This document shows positions 39,830 through 49,664 of a DNA stretch of 64,000 bases, piece by piece. A program made the translations under genes and the position numbers. The stretch covers positions 2,767,001 to 2,831,000 of the forward strand of contig NZ_JBBORC010000001.1 of the NCBI RefSeq assembly GCF_038004425.1, given 5' to 3'. The notes beneath the pieces are model-generated. The model saw only the letters and a list, made by a program, of their open reading frames with translations. It searched no databases and was not told the DNA's origin. Every line of letters starts with the position of its first letter. Position 1 is the first letter of the stretch. Origin of the DNA: Solibacillus sp. FSL W7-1464 (lineage in GTDB: Bacteria; Bacillota; Bacilli; Bacillales_A; Planococcaceae).

Positions 39830-40012
39830 GTGTAAAATGAATGCAGTAGTTGTATAACTTAAATGTAGTATTTTATTCCTTCTGTCTAGACAGAATGGTG
39901 TATTGCGTAACCCTTTCGGCTGCATGGGCGAAGATACATGAAAATAGAATACCGTTTAATGTCGGGTACAACTGGTTTTTTCTTTTACAACAAAAACCAA
40001 TTTTAAGGAGGA
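39830..40012 (+). ncRNA. Structured 5' leader of rpsD (probable S4 autoregulatory leader)
   Basis: The transcript from the rpsD promoter has an untranslated leader of nearly 200 bases containing nested complementary segments (around GTAACCCTTTCGGCTGCATGG at 39907-39927). In Bacillus, ribosomal protein S4 represses its own mRNA through such a leader. A hairpin, CTGGTTTTT / AAAAACCA at 39970-39999, lies close to the ribosome site. Exact pairing was not folded. Confidence 0.6.
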
Positions 40013-40021
40013 GACACAATT

Positions 40022-40624
40022 ATGTCTCGTTATACAGGTCCATCTTGGAAACTATCTCGTCGTCTTGGTATTTCATTAAGCGGCACAGGTAAAGAAATCG
40101 CAAAACGCCCTTACGCACCAGGTCAACACGGCCCGAACTCTCGTGGTAAAAAATCAGAGTACGGTCTACAATTAACTGAAAAACAAAAATTACGTCATAT
40201 GTACGGTATGACTGAACGTCAATTCAAAAACACTTACCTACGTGCTGGTAAATTACAAGGTGTACACGGTGAAAACTTCATGATTTTACTTGAAACTCGC
40301 CTTGACAACCTAGTTTACCGTTTAGGTTTAGCTCGCACTCGTCGTGCAGCTCGTCAATTAGTTAACCACGGTCACATCTTAGTTGATGGTAACCGCGTTG
40401 ACATCCCATCTTACTCAGTAAAACCAGGTCAAACGATCTCTTTACGTGAGAAATCAGCTAACCTTTCAGTTGTTGCTGAATCAATCGAAGTAAACAGCTT
40501 CGTACCAGAATATTTATCATTCGATGCAGACTCTAAAGTAGGTACTTTCGTACGTTTACCAGAGCGCTCTGAATTATCTGCTGAAATCAACGAACAATTC
40601 ATCGTAGAGTTCTACTCTCGTTAA
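40022..40624 (+). CDS. rpsD: 30S ribosomal protein S4
   Basis: The 200-residue primary 16S rRNA binding protein begins [16 protein letters not shown]. Its S4 RNA-binding domain lies at about residues 92-155 ([40 protein letters not shown]). It lacks the N-terminal CxxC zinc site seen in some S4 forms. Codon use is strongly biased as in highly expressed genes. Preceded by AAGGAGGAGACACAAT. It stands away from the main ribosomal operons, as in Bacillus. Confidence 0.97.
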   Translation: MSRYTGPSWKLSRRLGISLSGTGKEIAKRPYAPGQHGPNSRGKKSEYGLQLTEKQKLRHMYGMTERQFKNTYLRAGKLQGVHGENFMILLETRLDNLVYRLGLARTRRAARQLVNHGHILVDGNRVDIPSYSVKPGQTISLREKSANLSVVAESIEVNSFVPEYLSFDADSKVGTFVRLPERSELSAEINEQFIVEFYSR

Positions 40625-40652
40625 TCTTTCGAGTTTCAGATATATTCGAATC

Positions 40653-40694
40653 AAACCATCAAGCCCTGTTCATCAGGTGCTTGGTGGTTTTTTT
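40653..40694 (+). terminator. Terminator after rpsD
   Basis: The stem AACCATCAAGC...CCTG / CAGG...GCTTGGTGGTT is followed by a run of Ts (TTTTTTTA), about 30 bases past the stop. Confidence 0.85.
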
Positions 40695-40795
40695 ATTCCT
40701 TAAATAAATTTCAGCAAAACTTTTAAAAATTTGTTCAATCGCCCCGATCAACCTTTCTTCGTTGAATAGGATAACGAGGAAAGGGGGTGAATTTA

Positions 40796-40951
40796 ATGGG
40801 TTACGGATATGAAGGGTATCAACAACAAGCAAACTACGGTGGTTACGGCTGTGGTGGCGGTGGTAACAGCGGCGGTAATAGCTCAACTTTCGTTCTGATC
40901 GTTGTTCTATTCATTCTTTTAATTATTGTCGGCGCTACTTTTGCTTACTAA
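40796..40951 (+). CDS. YjcZ-family sporulation peptide
   Basis: A 51-residue open frame encodes MGYGYEGYQQQ, a Gly/Tyr/Asn-rich segment with GGYGCGGGGNSGG, then one hydrophobic helix (FVLIVVLFILLIIVGATF) ending in AY. The composition and layout are those of the YjcZ/YczM group of tiny spore-associated membrane proteins. The ribosome site AAAGGGGGTGAATTTA is strong. It lies between two terminators, so it has its own promoter, probably a sporulation one. Function within the spore is not defined. Confidence 0.82.
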   Translation: MGYGYEGYQQQANYGGYGCGGGGNSGGNSSTFVLIVVLFILLIIVGATFAY

Positions 40952-41023
40952 TAGCATCGATTCACAAAATCTTTAGCTAGCCAGTAATAATTCCAACTAC
41001 TTATTACTGCTTTTCACGCCATT

Positions 41024-41051
41024 AGGGTCACTTCCCCCAGTGACCCTTTTA
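41024..41051 (+). terminator. Terminator after the YjcZ-like gene
   Basis: The stem AGGGTCAC / GTGACCCT with an 8-base loop is followed by TTTTAATTTTT, 72 bases after the stop. Confidence 0.8.
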
Positions 41052-41107
41052 ATTTTTAGTTTTTAATTTCTGCACAATAGACAACATACAAGCCCGCCAA
41101 CAATAAA

Positions 41108-41143
41108 AAAGATGCTGTACGCTCATATAGCGGCAGCATCTTT
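41108..41143 (-). terminator. Terminator after the Yip1 protein gene
   Basis: The minus strand reads AAAGATGCTGCCG, a loop, then CGTACAGCATCTTT followed by TTTATTG, with one bulge. It lies 40 bases beyond the stop. Confidence 0.75.
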
Positions 41144-41183
41144 AAATTATATTTTGAATACATAGTAATTTTATAAATGTATT

Positions 41184-41801
41184 TTAAAACACAAAGCCAA
41201 AGTACATTGCTCCTAGTACAGCAATTACTATAAATGAAGCAAAAAATGCTTTCCACTTAGAAATACGGTGGACTTCCGATATTCCAATCACTGTAATGAC
41301 ATATGTCCATATACTGCTAATAATAATCAGAGTTCCACAAACAAATTGCAGAATCAAATCACCTAGTGACGTCTCCATATACGAAATCGAGAAAAAAGAT
41401 TGTGGTGCGAATTGCATCCAGAAAAGCAGAACCGGCAATATCCAAATATAAGGAATCATTGTCACACTGATCATGCGGAACATTTCTTTAAACTTCCCTG
41501 TACCACCGAAAGCTTTTGCTGAAAGTGTCAATACGCCTGCCGATAAAAATGTAGAAATAAAATACAGTAGTAGACTAAATAGAAATGTTGAATAAACGAT
41601 ATCCCCCAATGTAAATTGTCCTGTAAATTCTTTGCCGATAAAGCTGATTAGATTGCTAGCAAACACACCGATAATACCAACGAAAATGAAATAAGATAAC
41701 TTTTTAGTTGTTAACACATAACGAATAGTATCTCGGGGTTTAACAGCAATGCTTAATATGGCATGTCGATCATCGACTGTACCTGTTAATTGCTCGCTCA
41801 A
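41184..41801 (-). CDS. Yip1-domain membrane protein
   Basis: The 205-residue protein starts with about 30 soluble residues (PRDTIRYVL, a Yip1 family feature) and then five hydrophobic segments. Bacterial Yip1 proteins have no settled function; links to membrane-spanning stress sensors are only suggestive. It begins at TTG after TAGGGGGATGTTATT and lies 97 bases downstream of a PstS-like protein gene on the same strand. No conserved catalytic residue is visible. Confidence 0.75.
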   Translation of the reverse strand: MSEQLTGTVDDRHAILSIAVKPRDTIRYVLTTKKLSYFIFVGIIGVFASNLISFIGKEFTGQFTLGDIVYSTFLFSLLLYFISTFLSAGVLTLSAKAFGGTGKFKEMFRMISVTMIPYIWILPVLLFWMQFAPQSFFSISYMETSLGDLILQFVCGTLIIISSIWTYVITVIGISEVHRISKWKAFFASFIVIAVLGAMYFGFVF

Positions 41802-41898
41802 AATAACATCCCCCTAAAAATATGTATATATTCTATTATACTGATACTTTTAAGGTGATACAAAGTTATTGCTCCTTTAGTAGCATACCAACCTTTTA

Positions 41899-43071
41899 CT
41901 AATCGGCAATTTTAAGAGAGACATAGCCGGCCTTTTCCACTAATGCCTGTCCTTCTTCCGAAAGCACCCAATCCACCAGTTTCTTAACATTTCCTGTTGG
42001 CTCTCCTGCTGTCACAATATAAAATTCGGAAGCGATCGGATACGAATTATTCCGAATCGTTTCTCTTGTCGGGGCAACTCCGCCAATTTCCAAAAGTTTG
42101 ATCTCTTTATTTTTAACCATCTCATTTGAATAGTAGCGGAAAGTATAACCTATTGCATTTTTATAATTTTTATACTGGGAAACTTCATTGATAATTCCGC
42201 CCATTCCTGTCGCTATATCTTCAGTTGGCGCTTCCATCAATGGGGTATCCCCCATTAGCCGTTGCAGTGCTGTTTGCGATCCGCTGTCCTGAGGTCTTTG
42301 GAACGCCCGGATTGCATCATCTTTTCCGCCCACTTCTGACCAGTTTGTAATTTCTCCGGCATAGATTGCTTTAATTTGATCGAGTGATAAACGATTGACA
42401 TTATTTTTACTGTTGACGAAAAAGACAAATGCTTCTTTTCCGATTGGCGTCATATGAAGTGTAATCCCCCGTTGTTTCGCCTGGTTAATTTGTGCATCGG
42501 AAGGGCCCGCTGCAAAAATCATATCCGTATTTCCGAAAATCAGATTTGTATAGGCTTCATGCGTCTGGTTGACCACAACTTCACTCTCGTAAGGATTGTA
42601 TTCTTTTTCCGGATATACATGCTCTGTAATGGCGGCATACAATGGATACAATGCCGTTGCGCCATCGATTTTCGGTAAAGGTTCCTCCAGCTTTAAAGTC
42701 GGCTTTTTCTCCAATTGAACTAGTTTATTTTTGTCAGTAAATGGCTCATACTGATAAATATCCACTTCCGCGTCAACAGTCGGCACTCTATTATCGAACC
42801 ACTTATAAACAGGTTGGACCGAACTGGCGACTAAGACGATTCCGGCGACTGCCCAATAGATTTTTACACGTTTACTGTTATTATAAAATACATTAAAAGT
42901 CACAAGCACATAACCAATATATATTATGAATGCAGCGGAAATTACTAACGGGATATAATGAAACTTGCCGCTAAACGCAACAAAAAATAGCACTATGAAA
43001 GTAAAAAAACAAACAGTCAGCAAGACAAATATTGAAATGACAATTTTCCCTAAATACGATTTATTTTCCAT
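41899..43071 (-). CDS. Membrane-anchored PstS-like (phosphate-binding type) protein
   Basis: The 390-residue protein opens with three hydrophobic segments (about residues 8-32, 37-60 and 70-85), then a linker and a periplasmic-binding-protein domain from about residue 130. That domain contains IDGATALYPLYAAI, FGNTDMIFAAGPSDAQ, AIYAGEITNWSEVGG and FQRPQDSGSQTALQR, as in PstS-type phosphate binders. No Pst permease or ATPase gene is near. It may sense rather than import an anion. The ribosome site TTAGGGGGGATAGTA is strong. Its role in phosphate signalling is inference. Confidence 0.78.
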   Translation of the reverse strand: MENKSYLGKIVISIFVLLTVCFFTFIVLFFVAFSGKFHYIPLVISAAFIIYIGYVLVTFNVFYNNSKRVKIYWAVAGIVLVASSVQPVYKWFDNRVPTVDAEVDIYQYEPFTDKNKLVQLEKKPTLKLEEPLPKIDGATALYPLYAAITEHVYPEKEYNPYESEVVVNQTHEAYTNLIFGNTDMIFAAGPSDAQINQAKQRGITLHMTPIGKEAFVFFVNSKNNVNRLSLDQIKAIYAGEITNWSEVGGKDDAIRAFQRPQDSGSQTALQRLMGDTPLMEAPTEDIATGMGGIINEVSQYKNYKNAIGYTFRYYSNEMVKNKEIKLLEIGGVAPTRETIRNNSYPIASEFYIVTAGEPTGNVKKLVDWVLSEEGQALVEKAGYVSLKIAD

Positions 43072-43120
43072 TACTATCCCCCCTAACCTATACGTTCTTT
43101 ATGAAACAAGAAATTCCTTT

Positions 43121-43160
43121 AAAAAAACGTCTTGGAATACTGCATTCCAAGACGTTTTAA
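43121..43160 (-). terminator. Terminator after tyrS
   Basis: A 15-bp perfect stem AAAACGTCTTGGAAT / ATTCCAAGACGTTTT is followed on the minus strand by seven T in a row. It abuts the tyrS stop. Confidence 0.9.
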
Positions 43161-43164
43161 TTAA

Positions 43165-44451
<1,287 letters not shown>

Positions 44452-44477
44452 TTACATGATGCGTCATTTACTTGTAA

Positions 44478-44720
44478 GGAAACGAAAAACGTCCCTACAC
44501 GCAAATGCATGCAGGGACGTCAAATTATTATTTAACGCGGTACCACCCGGCTTGAAGAAATTTCAGTCTTTCTTCCACTTTAAGCGTCTATAACGTGACG
44601 ACCCGTTCAGGCTCCAAGTACGTAATTCATAAATGCGCTATGTCTAGCTTTCACCAACCGCTAGCTCTCTATGCAGGGAACACATTTACTACTGCAAACT
44701 CTTCGTTGCCGGAAATTTAT
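44478..44720 (-). promoter_or_regulatory. Tyrosine T-box riboswitch ahead of tyrS
   Basis: The minus strand carries the T-box core CCGGGTGGTACCGCGTT (44534-44550), followed by a terminator stem ACGTCCCTGC / GTAGGGACGT with a T-run at 44485-44520. Upstream, stem I contains a GAATTACGTAC segment with UAC Tyr codons as specifier candidates. A promoter (TTGACA at 44749-44754, TAGAAT at 44727-44732, spacer 16) begins the leader. Charged tRNA allows the terminator; uncharged tRNA-Tyr stabilises the antiterminator. Confidence 0.93.
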
Positions 44721-44816
44721 ATTTCTATTCTACCTAGAATATAGTTGATGTCAATATTTATATTCGCTTATATCTCAAATATGCTATAATAAACAAGATT
44801 TTAGGAGGTCGATGAT

Positions 44817-47687
44817 GTGAGAGAATGGCTCGAAAAATTAAATAAAAAAATCGAAATCCTTGCTTCTTCAGAACGAATGCGCTACATCCGAATTGGAGGC
44901 GGTGTATTCTGGAATTTAACATTGCTGGCGATTATTTTTACAGCTGCGACACTGTTGTTTGTCGGAGGTGTCGGCGCAGGTTACTTCGCATCATTAACAA
45001 AGGATGAACCTTTGCGATCGAAAGAAGAAATGCGCGAACAAATTTTCAGCTATGAAGAAACAAGTGAACTTTATTTTGCGAACGATATTTACATAGGAAA
45101 AATCCGAACTGATTTAGACCGACGTGAAACATCGCTTGCCAATATATCCCCATCCTTAATTAATGCTGTACTTGCTACAGAGGATGAATATTTCCGGGAA
45201 CATACCGGGATTGTACCAAAAGCAGTATTACGTGGATTACTGCAGGACGTATCCAACTCGTCAACACAGACAGGTGGCTCTACCCTTACACAACAATTAA
45301 TAAAAAACCAAATATTAACGAATGAAGTTTCATACGAACGTAAAGCAAAGGAAATTTTACTTGCGTATCGTTTGGAACATTTTATGACAAAAGAAGAAAT
45401 ACTTGAAGCATATTTAAATATTATTCCGTACGGCCGAAACTCTTCAGGTCGTAATATTGCCGGCATCGAAACGGCTGCACAAGGTATTTTTGGTGTGTCC
45501 GCATCTAAACTAAACTTACCGCAGGCAGCTTATATTGCCGGCATCCCACAGGCACCTTTCACATACACACCTTTTACAAATAAAGGCGAGCAAAAAAGTG
45601 CGGAAGGGATACAGCCGGGCATTGACCGTATGAAAACGGTCCTTTATCGCATGCAGGAAGCAGGCTATATTACTGAAAAAGAGTATAACGAAGCAATTGC
45701 CTATGATATTACACAAGACTTCAAAGGTTATGAAATCCGTCCCGAAGAAAAATATCCTTGGTTGACTGCTGAGCTTGAGCTGCGTTCGAAAGAAATTTTC
45801 GCGGAAATACTCGCTGAAAAAGACGGTATTGACCCGGACCGTTTAAAAGAAGAAGAAAATTTAAAAGAAAAGTATACAATACTGGCTGACCGTACAATAC
45901 GTTCCGGCGGTTATCGTATTTACTCAACGATCAATAAAGAAATGTATGATGCGATGAGAAAAGTGACGGAAGAATTCACTTTATATGGACAAACATATAA
46001 GAAAAAAGAAAAAGATCCGGAAACAGGCGAAGAAATCGAAGTGGATGTTCCCGTACAAACCGGAAGTATTGTTATTGATAATAAAACCGGCCGCATACTA
46101 AGTTTCGTCGGGGGACGCGACCATACTATCACACAAGTAAATCATGCAACGAATGCCTTCCGTTCAAACGGATCGACAATGAAGCCGTTACTTGCCTATG
46201 CACCGGCACTCGATTATGGTTTCATCGGTGCAGGAAGTCCAGTTGTCGATGTAAAATTTGTACGTCCAACTGACGGCTATGACCCTATAAACTATAACCC
46301 GAATCAGGAATTGGGAATTATACCAGCAAGACAGGCCGTTGCATCATCTCAAAACTTGGCCGTCCTTCGTTTATATGATTCCATTTTAGATCGTCGACCG
46401 GCAACCTATCTGGAAAAAATGGGCTTCTCTAAATTACAGCCGCAAGATTATGAAAACCTCTCTACCGTTCTTGGCGGTTTGAATATCGGGGCTTCAGTTG
46501 AAGAAAATACAAATGCTTATGCAACATTTGCCAATAACGGACAATTTATCGATGCATATATGATTGAACGCATTGAAGATCTGGACGGCAATATTGTTTA
46601 TGAACATGAAGTTGCTCCGGTTGATGTATTTGCACCGGAAACAGCATATATAATGACCGATATGCTGCGCGATGTTATGAAGCCGGGTGGTACAGCTACA
46701 TTGGCGAAAAGTCAGCTGAAATTCTCGTCTGACTTCGCTGCAAAATCGGGTACAACGCAGGACCATAACGATGTCTGGCTAGTCGGTTACAACCCGAATA
46801 TTTCGGTAGGAGTCTGGATGGGTTATGAAAAGCAGCGTACCCTAAATGTATTCAATAACCGTTACCAGCATCCAAGTAACCGGGTGAACCGTTTATGGGC
46901 AAATTATCTGAATACACTTTATGACATCAACCCGGAACTCGTAGGTACGAAAGAAACATTCAAAAAACCTGAAGGCGTTGTGACAAGATCATTTTGTGGC
47001 ATTTCTGGCCTGGCACCTTCTACTTCTTGTGCCAATGCCGGTTTAGTCACTTCCGATTTATTTAATAAAAATGTATTTTTACCGACACAGCCTGATGATA
47101 GCTTTGTATCTTCCACATCAGTTGTTATTAACGGCAACACATATGCTGCATTACCGAATACACCTACTGAATTTGTCCAAATGAGCGGTTTCGGATTAAA
47201 TCAGGCCTTCGTTGACCGTATGTTAGGTTGGCTTGGTGGAGATGCATCAAAATTATTGTCATTCAGTTCAGGCAAGGGCGTTGTAACCGGTGCTCCATTC
47301 TCGGCAGACAGTGCACCGCCGCAATCTGTATTTGCGACATTGGCAAACGGTTCACTTTCATGGTCAGCTTCACCATCAAATGATGTTGTTGGCTATCGCG
47401 TGTACAGTGTGTCCGGCCAGGGAAGGTCACTTGTACGTTCATTAAAGTCTTATGAAGGTTACCGGGTTCCTGTTTCCCCAGGCGTTCGCTATATCGTTGT
47501 AGCGGTCGATATTACAGGATTGGAATCAGGCGCTTCGAACGAAGTCGGAGAAATTGTGGAAACTGCTCCACCTGCTCCACCGGAAACAGAAGAAGAAAAT
47601 GTTGAACCTGAAGAAATAATCGAAGAACCTGAAGAACTCGATGAAATTGAGGTTGACGTTGATCCTGCTGAACCATCAGGAGAATAA
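44817..47687 (+). CDS. Class A penicillin-binding protein (transglycosylase-transpeptidase)
   Basis: The 956-residue protein has a short cytoplasmic start, one membrane helix (about residues 32-58), a GT51 glycosyltransferase domain (catalytic Glu122 in ATEDEYFREHTG, GGSTLTQQLIKN) and a transpeptidase domain. The latter has SxxK Ser453-Thr-Met-Lys456, SQN at 511-513 and KSGTT at 643. A C-terminal fibronectin III-like segment (about 835-920) is followed by an acidic Glu-rich tail. It builds and crosslinks peptidoglycan. It starts at GTG after TTAGGAGGTCGAT. An extended -10 (TGCTATAAT) is at 44783-44790. It faces away from tyrS. Confidence 0.93.
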   Translation: MREWLEKLNKKIEILASSERMRYIRIGGGVFWNLTLLAIIFTAATLLFVGGVGAGYFASLTKDEPLRSKEEMREQIFSYEETSELYFANDIYIGKIRTDLDRRETSLANISPSLINAVLATEDEYFREHTGIVPKAVLRGLLQDVSNSSTQTGGSTLTQQLIKNQILTNEVSYERKAKEILLAYRLEHFMTKEEILEAYLNIIPYGRNSSGRNIAGIETAAQGIFGVSASKLNLPQAAYIAGIPQAPFTYTPFTNKGEQKSAEGIQPGIDRMKTVLYRMQEAGYITEKEYNEAIAYDITQDFKGYEIRPEEKYPWLTAELELRSKEIFAEILAEKDGIDPDRLKEEENLKEKYTILADRTIRSGGYRIYSTINKEMYDAMRKVTEEFTLYGQTYKKKEKDPETGEEIEVDVPVQTGSIVIDNKTGRILSFVGGRDHTITQVNHATNAFRSNGSTMKPLLAYAPALDYGFIGAGSPVVDVKFVRPTDGYDPINYNPNQELGIIPARQAVASSQNLAVLRLYDSILDRRPATYLEKMGFSKLQPQDYENLSTVLGGLNIGASVEENTNAYATFANNGQFIDAYMIERIEDLDGNIVYEHEVAPVDVFAPETAYIMTDMLRDVMKPGGTATLAKSQLKFSSDFAAKSGTTQDHNDVWLVGYNPNISVGVWMGYEKQRTLNVFNNRYQHPSNRVNRLWANYLNTLYDINPELVGTKETFKKPEGVVTRSFCGISGLAPSTSCANAGLVTSDLFNKNVFLPTQPDDSFVSSTSVVINGNTYAALPNTPTEFVQMSGFGLNQAFVDRMLGWLGGDASKLLSFSSGKGVVTGAPFSADSAPPQSVFATLANGSLSWSASPSNDVVGYRVYSVSGQGRSLVRSLKSYEGYRVPVSPGVRYIVVAVDITGLESGASNEVGEIVETAPPAPPETEEENVEPEEIIEEPEELDEIEVDVDPAEPSGE

Positions 47688-47691
47688 TATC

Positions 47692-47732
47692 AAAAAATCT
47701 CACCAACTAGAAAAAAGTTGGTGAGATTTTTT
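47692..47732. terminator. Bidirectional terminator between the PBP gene and argD
   Basis: A 17-bp near-perfect stem AAAAAATCTCACCAACT / AGTTGGTGAGATTTTTT lies between convergent genes, with A- and T-runs at its ends. Confidence 0.9.
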
Positions 47733-47739
47733 ATTGCAA

Positions 47740-48891
47740 TTAAATTGATACATGTTCCTCTTTTAATACATCTTTTAATAAATTAACCGCTTCATCGATT
47801 TCTTGTTCGCTAACCGTTAAAGGTGGTAATAGACGAATCACTTTCGGGCCGGCTGCAACCGTTAATAGACCCGCTTTATCCAATGCGGCAACATATGGTG
47901 CGACATCTTCGCCACCAAGGCTCAGACCAAGCATTAGGCCTTTACCCTGAACCGAATATTTATCTTCCGGAAAAGCTTCTTCCAGTTTTTTAATTAAATA
48001 TGCCGATTTTTGTTCAACATTATCCAAAAAGGCATCATCGAATATTTGATCGATAACTGTTTGTGCAACGGCCACACCCAATGGATTCCCGCCGAATGTT
48101 GTACCGTGTGTCCCGGCACTAAACGTGTTAAACAGCTTTTCTGTCCCGAGAATCCCCCCAATCGGGAAACCGCCACCGAGACCTTTTGCCATTGAAACAA
48201 TATCCGGTTTGATGGCTGTCTGCTCAAATGCAAAACGTGTCCCTGTACGTCCGATGCCTGTTTGTACTTCATCAACAATGACTAAAATATCCGATGATTG
48301 CTGAATTTCATGAATAGCTTTCGCGAACTCATCCGTTGCAGGATTTACTCCGCCTTCACCTTGAATCATTTCAAGCATAATTGCAGCAGTATCTGCATCA
48401 ACTGCAGCTTTTAATGCTTCGACATCATTAAACGGCAATGTAATAAACTCGCTTACTAAAGGGCCGAAGCCGTTACGTACTTTATCTTGTCCGGTTGCAC
48501 TCATCGCACCAAATGTACGTCCGTGAAAGCTCTGTTCAAACACAATAATCTTATGTTTTCCTGTATGTTTACGTGCTAATTTAATAGCTGCTTCATTCGC
48601 CTCTGCACCACTATTACAGAAAAATGCATACGATAAATGCAAATCTTTCACTAATGATGCAGCAAGTTTTTCCTGTCCCGGACTTTCAAATAAGTTACTA
48701 ATATGCCACAGTTTCTGACTTTGTTTTTGAATCGCTTCAACGATTGATGGATGTGCATGCCCTAAACTACAAACAGCAATGCCGCTCGTGAAATCTAAAT
48801 ATCTTTTCCCTGTCGTATCGAATACTTCTGTTCCTTTTCCTTCGACAATAGCAAAAGGTCTTCTCGCGTAATTTTGGAATAATGCACTCAT
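47740..48891 (-). CDS. argD: Acetylornithine aminotransferase
   Basis: The 383-residue PLP aminotransferase converts N-acetylglutamate semialdehyde to N-acetylornithine. The aromatic pocket and PLP Lys lie in FCNSGAEANEAAIKLAR, DEVQTGIGRTG and SMAKGLGGGFPIGG. Its ATG overlaps the argB stop by 4 bases. It is the last gene of argC-argJ-argB-argD, and no carAB or argF follows as in B. subtilis. Confidence 0.93.
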   Translation of the reverse strand: MSALFQNYARRPFAIVEGKGTEVFDTTGKRYLDFTSGIAVCSLGHAHPSIVEAIQKQSQKLWHISNLFESPGQEKLAASLVKDLHLSYAFFCNSGAEANEAAIKLARKHTGKHKIIVFEQSFHGRTFGAMSATGQDKVRNGFGPLVSEFITLPFNDVEALKAAVDADTAAIMLEMIQGEGGVNPATDEFAKAIHEIQQSSDILVIVDEVQTGIGRTGTRFAFEQTAIKPDIVSMAKGLGGGFPIGGILGTEKLFNTFSAGTHGTTFGGNPLGVAVAQTVIDQIFDDAFLDNVEQKSAYLIKKLEEAFPEDKYSVQGKGLMLGLSLGGEDVAPYVAALDKAGLLTVAAGPKVIRLLPPLTVSEQEIDEAVNLLKDVLKEEHVSI

Positions 48892-49664
48892 TTCACTAGC
48901 TCCTCACTTAAAATAGTCGTCCCGGTTAAAGTCTCATTGACAATTTGTACAGAAGGTATACCCGCCTTCAAACAATTAAGAGCGCCTTGCACTTTCGGAA
49001 TCATTCCGCCGTAAATATGCCCTTCGTCAATCCATTGTTCGATTAAGCCTGGTGTCACTTCTTTCTGGTATTCATCCTGTATGCGAATACCGGCGACATC
49101 CGTCACAAGCAGGAGACAATCCGCCTCAACGGCCAATGCAATTTCACTTGCCACTGTATCGCCGTTAATGTTCAGCGCCTGCCCATCCTTTGTTGCACCG
49201 ATACATGCAATGACAGGTACAATTCCAGCATCTATCAAAGAGTTTAACATATTAATATTAACATGCTTCACTTCGCCTACATATGCGTAAGTTTCATAAT
49301 CTAAATATTCACTTTCCAGCAGCCCGCCATCAAAACCATTGAGTCCGATAGCAGAAATATTCGCTGAATGGAGCTCATGGACGAGCAAAGGATTTACTTT
49401 CCCAATTAAAGTTGACTGCACAATACCGATCATTTCTTCACTCGTTACACGCAGTCCGTTTACTGTATGGGACTGAATTCCGGCAGCGGCTAATTCGCGG
49501 TTAATTGCAGGACCTCCGCCATGTGTAATAATGAGTTGGATTCCTTGTTCCTGCAATGCTTTGAAATTGCGAAAGAAGGCCTCGTTAAGACCTTCTAATG
49601 TGCTGCCACCAAGCTTGATGACCATTTTACGAGCGGTATGATGCGTTGATTTGAACGTAGTCAT
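48888..49664 (-). CDS. argB: Acetylglutamate kinase
   Basis: The enzyme phosphorylates N-acetylglutamate, the second step from acetylglutamate. The kinase glycine loop MVIKLGGSTL, THGGGPAINREL and the catalytic LNINGDTVASEIALAVEAD are present. The start is ambiguous: the reported ATG gives 258 residues, overlapping argJ by 38 bases. A second ATG at 49625, just after the argJ stop, would give 245 and the family's normal beginning. Ribosome sites are weak for both. Translational coupling to argJ is likely. Confidence 0.88.
   Translation of the reverse strand: MTTFKSTHHTARKMVIKLGGSTLEGLNEAFFRNFKALQEQGIQLIITHGGGPAINRELAAAGIQSHTVNGLRVTSEEMIGIVQSTLIGKVNPLLVHELHSANISAIGLNGFDGGLLESEYLDYETYAYVGEVKHVNINMLNSLIDAGIVPVIACIGATKDGQALNINGDTVASEIALAVEADCLLLVTDVAGIRIQDEYQKEVTPGLIEQWIDEGHIYGGMIPKVQGALNCLKAGIPSVQIVNETLTGTTILSEELVK

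Noticed and set aside
40659-40886. 75-residue minus-strand open frame
   Set aside because: It spans the rpsD terminator and the antisense of the YjcZ-like gene, with a His-Arg-rich nonsense composition.
45089-45466. 125-residue open frame opposite the PBP gene
   Set aside because: It overlaps conserved transglycosylase motifs on the other strand and is best explained as a frame shadow.
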